This document shows positions 21,476-23,342 of a DNA stretch of 23,342 nt, in pieces (position 1 is the stretch's first letter; the number at the start of each line of letters is the position of its first letter). Source of the stretch: a virus. A program made the translations under genes and the position numbers. Below the pieces are notes generated by a model. It saw nothing but the letters and a program-made list of their open reading frames with translations, made no database searches and was not told the DNA's origin. Location of the stretch: IMG/VR virus record IMGVR_UViG_3300009124_000107, positions 1 through 23,342 of that record. The stretch is one strand, 5' to 3'.

Positions 21476-21855
21476 TTGAGGTAACTGAGAATGACGACAA
21501 AACGTTCACCATCTCGTGGGACGAAAACGACCCAGAAGAAAGCATCTTCAACGACTTCAAAGAGGAAGACTTCATCAACCTCATCCAAAACTACCTCAAC
21601 ACTCTCCAAGAATCTGGAGAAGTTGACATCAACCAAGTCACGGAAGCAATCAACAACATCAACGACCACATCGAAGAAGAAATCATCGCCGTCTGCGAAG
21701 AAACCTTCGGTAAAGAGTGCTACGAAGTCAAAGACCCAGACAACTGGTACGAAGCGAAAGCCCAGGCAATCGAAGAATACATCAGAGATCAAGATGCAGA
21801 ACAGCAGAAAGATCGAACTCTTCCCCCACCTGACAACTTTCCCCTATTTCCTTGA
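21472..21855 (+). CDS. Unknown 127-residue acidic protein
   Basis: Function unknown. Very acidic, with IEVTENDDKTFTISWDENDP at the start, a helix FNDFKEEDFINLIQNYLNTL, and EEEIIAVCEETFGKECYEVK; this N-terminal type is familiar in cyanophage hypothetical proteins (from memory). The ATG at 21472 overlaps the metalloprotease stop; a GTG at 21445 in the same frame is less likely. The C-terminal end shares 62 bases with the next gene. Confidence 0.75.
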   Translation: MIEVTENDDKTFTISWDENDPEESIFNDFKEEDFINLIQNYLNTLQESGEVDINQVTEAINNINDHIEEEIIAVCEETFGKECYEVKDPDNWYEAKAQAIEEYIRDQDAEQQKDRTLPPPDNFPLFP

Positions 21856-21967
21856 AGATCTAACTGAAAAGAAAAAATGTTGGTTTACTTGTTATGAACA
21901 TGCCGTCAAATACATCGAACGATACAACCCCCAATACAAACTATATTGTTACAGTGGAAGGCAATGA
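21794..21967 (+). CDS. Unknown 57-residue protein (EKKxCWF type)
   Basis: Not assigned. A natural-looking short protein with FPYFLEDLTEKKKCWFTCYE, then HAVKYIERYNPQYKLYCY. The frame is open upstream to 21491, but that part is Ser/Thr/Lys-rich shadow of the preceding gene, so I use the ATG at 21794. It overlaps its neighbours by 62 and 74 bases. The pattern of conserved aromatic and Cys residues (C33, C37) suggests a small folded domain, maybe metal binding. Confidence 0.65.
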   Translation: MQNSRKIELFPHLTTFPYFLEDLTEKKKCWFTCYEHAVKYIERYNPQYKLYCYSGRQ

Positions 21968-22088
21968 AGAGGAATGTTTTCTCCCTCTTCCTGATGATCT
22001 ATTAGATCAACTTGACTGGCATGATGGTGACGTGTTGGAATGGATTATAAATGATGATAACACCATTACGATCAGGAAGGAACAATGA
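21894..22088 (+). CDS. AbrB/MazE-like (SpoVT-AbrB domain) small protein
   Basis: The 64-residue protein has an approximately 15-residue polar start, then a swapped-hairpin type pattern: YIVTVEGNEEECFLPLPDD, LLDQLDWHDGDVLEWIIN and NDDNTITIRKEQ. A strand, a Leu-Pro-Leu-Pro turn, a helix and a Trp-x-x-Gly-Asp-x-Leu-x-Trp core are those of the AbrB/MazE DNA-binding family. Known roles are transcription regulation and antitoxin; neither is proved, and no toxin gene is recognisable next door. A second ATG at 21900 is possible. It overlaps its upstream neighbour by 74 bases and the next by four (ATGA). Confidence 0.75.
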   Translation: MNMPSNTSNDTTPNTNYIVTVEGNEEECFLPLPDDLLDQLDWHDGDVLEWIINDDNTITIRKEQ

Positions 22089-22264
22089 ACCAACGTCAAT
22101 GGCAAGAGGTAGAGGCAATTGTCCGTAAAGAACGAGAACGAGCATTACAACAAATGAATACACCCAGATACAATGAACTAGGAGAGATTCTTGATCATTT
22201 GTATGACCCTGCTCATTGTGAACCATCAGCATTAGCATGTAAAGATCACCTCACTGATGAATAA
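22085..22264 (+). CDS. Unknown 59-residue protein
   Basis: Not recognised. Charged helical start (MNQRQWQEVEAIVRKERERA, then LQQMNTPRYNELGEILDHLY) and a C-terminal half with C45 and C52. The ATG overlaps the AbrB-like stop (ATGA), typical of coupled genes in this region. It could partner the AbrB-like protein by position, but no toxin motif is seen. Confidence 0.7.
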   Translation: MNQRQWQEVEAIVRKERERALQQMNTPRYNELGEILDHLYDPAHCEPSALACKDHLTDE

Positions 22265-22266
22265 CA

Positions 22267-22356
22267 ATGTTGAGCACTGTCTTTATCTTCTCCTTTATTA
22301 TATTATTAACTGTTACACTTGAATCAACGTGGCCTATCAAAAACAACAAATTGTAG
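22267..22356 (+). CDS. Possible 29-residue membrane peptide
   Basis: Starting two bases after the preceding stop, the frame gives MLSTVFIFSFIILLTVTLES followed by a short basic end (WPIKNNKL). It would be a single membrane helix. Its 3' end overlaps the next gene by 28 bases. No family is recognisable and so short a frame may be chance, but without it a 64-base gap would remain in a tightly packed region. Confidence 0.4.
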   Translation: MLSTVFIFSFIILLTVTLESTWPIKNNKL

Positions 22357-22532
22357 ATGCTCTACAGCGAGAGTATGAGTATCTCTGTCATGATGACTTT
22401 GATCCAGATGAGGATCTTACCTTAGAAGAGCATCTTGACATGCTTAATAAGATGACTTATGATGAACTGGTAGAAGAGACATCCACTGATGATATCTTCA
22501 CCCTTGATGACTTTATGGAGGCATACGGATGA
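22329..22532 (+). CDS. Unknown 67-residue acidic protein, GTG start
   Basis: Not recognised. Acidic and helical (QQIVDALQREYEYLCHDDFD, then EDLTLEEHLDMLNKMTYDEL). The start is GTG at 22329; no ATG occurs near, and later Met codons would remove the first helix. Its stop overlaps the next ATG (ATGA). Confidence 0.7.
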   Translation: MAYQKQQIVDALQREYEYLCHDDFDPDEDLTLEEHLDMLNKMTYDELVEETSTDDIFTLDDFMEAYG

Positions 22533-22966
22533 CTTACAACGCTGAACTGACATTCAAATTTGATGCTACCTACACTCATGATTATACTAGTGGATTTGGT
22601 TCTACTGTTGTTGATGACTTTATCCCAGAAGAGCATTTCGTCATCACAGCACCTGCTGCTGATCTTAACTCCACACAGTATTTCAAACTGTTTGAGAAGT
22701 TCCTGCTCTGTGTAGGTATGTCTCCCAGTTCTATTCGTTCTGGTGCTATGTCATTGGTCTTCAATGATTATGTGGATGAGAAAGAACAGCGTAAGGTCTG
22801 TAAAGAGTATGAGATCACGATGGATGAAGACCTTGAAGATAAGTTCAAGGAGTGGAAAGAGCGTGACGCACAATGGGCCCAGATGAATGCTCACTACAAA
22901 GAGAATGTTGTGAGTGAACCCAAGATCAAAGGTGATTGGGTAGATAGTGCTGATGGAGTAGCATAA
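22529..22966 (+). CDS. Unknown 145-residue protein
   Basis: Not recognised. N-terminal half is beta-type (ELTFKFDATYTHDYTSGFGS, EEHFVITAPAADLNS, FEKFLLCVGMSPSSIRSGAM), C-terminal half is charged and helical (DEDLEDKFKEWKERDAQWAQ). The start overlaps the preceding stop (ATGA) and its TAA overlaps the ATG that follows by one base. No membrane or catalytic motif is seen. Confidence 0.75.
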   Translation: MTYNAELTFKFDATYTHDYTSGFGSTVVDDFIPEEHFVITAPAADLNSTQYFKLFEKFLLCVGMSPSSIRSGAMSLVFNDYVDEKEQRKVCKEYEITMDEDLEDKFKEWKERDAQWAQMNAHYKENVVSEPKIKGDWVDSADGVA

Positions 22967-23250
22967 TGAAACTCATTCAATTCGGTATCCGTGAAGATTA
23001 TGGTAAGGAGTATTATATGATGATCCTTACTACAAAGAACTATTCTCTACTTCAGATGTCATTTGATGTTGGTGAGTATGGTAATTGGATTGAGTTTCCT
23101 TATCTCCAAATCACGGTAGGAAATGGTAGACTATTCTCATTCCTACTTTCTATTGGTAAGTTAGGTTTTACATTTGACATTGCTGGTCGTAACTGGAGTG
23201 ATGAACTGTTTTATGCCTTAAGAGATTACATGGAGTTGAAAGGTGATTGA
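22966..23250 (+). CDS. Unknown 94-residue aromatic-rich protein
   Basis: Not assigned. A beta-rich, Phe/Tyr-rich protein: LIQFGIREDYGKEYYMMILT, YSLLQMSFDVGEYGNWIEFP and LSIGKLGFTFDIAGRNW. The hydrophobic stretches are short and interrupted, so I do not call a membrane protein. Similar aromatic small proteins are frequent in cyanophages (from memory). It overlaps the preceding stop by one base (TAATG). Confidence 0.75.
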   Translation: MKLIQFGIREDYGKEYYMMILTTKNYSLLQMSFDVGEYGNWIEFPYLQITVGNGRLFSFLLSIGKLGFTFDIAGRNWSDELFYALRDYMELKGD

Positions 23251-23267
23251 AGTATTTGGAGATGTTG

Positions 23268-23342
23268 ATGACTAACCGCAACTTTACCAAAGAGCTCCTA
23301 TACACATATTATAATGATATGGAAGGTGGAGACGATGTTGAA
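23268..23342 (+). CDS. Start of an unknown gene, cut by the window end
   Basis: The ATG at 23268 follows TTGGAG at a six-base distance, and the frame stays open to the end of the window: MTNRNFTKELLYTYYNDMEG. The ATG at 23262 in the same frame is an alternative. Too little sequence is present to judge function. Confidence 0.55.
   Translation, partial: MTNRNFTKELLYTYYNDMEGGDDVE

Noticed and set aside
21491-21793. Ser/Thr/Lys-rich frame upstream of the 57-residue gene
   Set aside because: It is a low-complexity out-of-frame copy of the acidic 21472 gene; only the part from the ATG at 21794 looks real.
1-23342. tRNA genes, CRISPR arrays, insertion sequences and attachment sites
   Set aside because: No cloverleaf with a TTCGA-type arm in non-coding space, no regularly spaced direct repeats, and no transposase or integrase motifs were seen; a tRNA scan would be needed to be certain.

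Overview
The window looks like the interior of a T4-like cyanophage genome (a contractile-tailed myovirus of marine Synechococcus or Prochlorococcus). The reasons are large tail-fibre and collar-domain structural genes, two 2-oxoglutarate/Fe(II) oxygenases, a phage SF2 helicase, an AbrB-like small protein, and a dense train of very short overlapping genes. Every gene I can support is on the + strand and there is almost no non-coding DNA; no stretch over 300 bases lacks a gene. I saw no tRNA, CRISPR array, insertion sequence or integrase. All assignments come from motifs read by eye, not from database searches.

Region 1 (1-13188) is a late virion module. It holds the 3' part of a very large beta-rich fibre protein, then three consecutive collar-domain tail proteins, the third with a long polyglycine region and the second with a cysteine-rich insert. 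After these come a prolyl-hydroxylase-like oxygenase, a protein with a tail-assembly-chaperone-like segment, and a small unknown protein. Two sites matching the T4-type late promoter core lie inside coding sequence here. Arginine is written mostly with AGA.

Region 2 (13185-16625) begins with a one-gene unit that has its own promoter and a strong terminator. A DEAH helicase follows, overlapping a second oxygenase gene, and then six small unknown genes that mostly overlap end to start. In the helicase all arginines are CGT or CGC.

Region 3 (16626-18387) is the most notable part. A terminator has a TTGACA box in its loop, so terminator and promoter are merged. It leads into two abutting genes: a PD-(D/E)XK-type nuclease and an N6-adenine-type DNA methyltransferase with an N-terminal helix-turn-helix-like segment. 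This looks like a phage-borne restriction-modification pair.

Region 4 (18388-23342) is an early-type accessory region of about twenty short genes. It has several sigma70-like promoters (two sharing a nearly identical 37-base promoter and leader), a secreted HEXXH metalloprotease candidate and an AbrB-fold protein. The last gene runs off the window.
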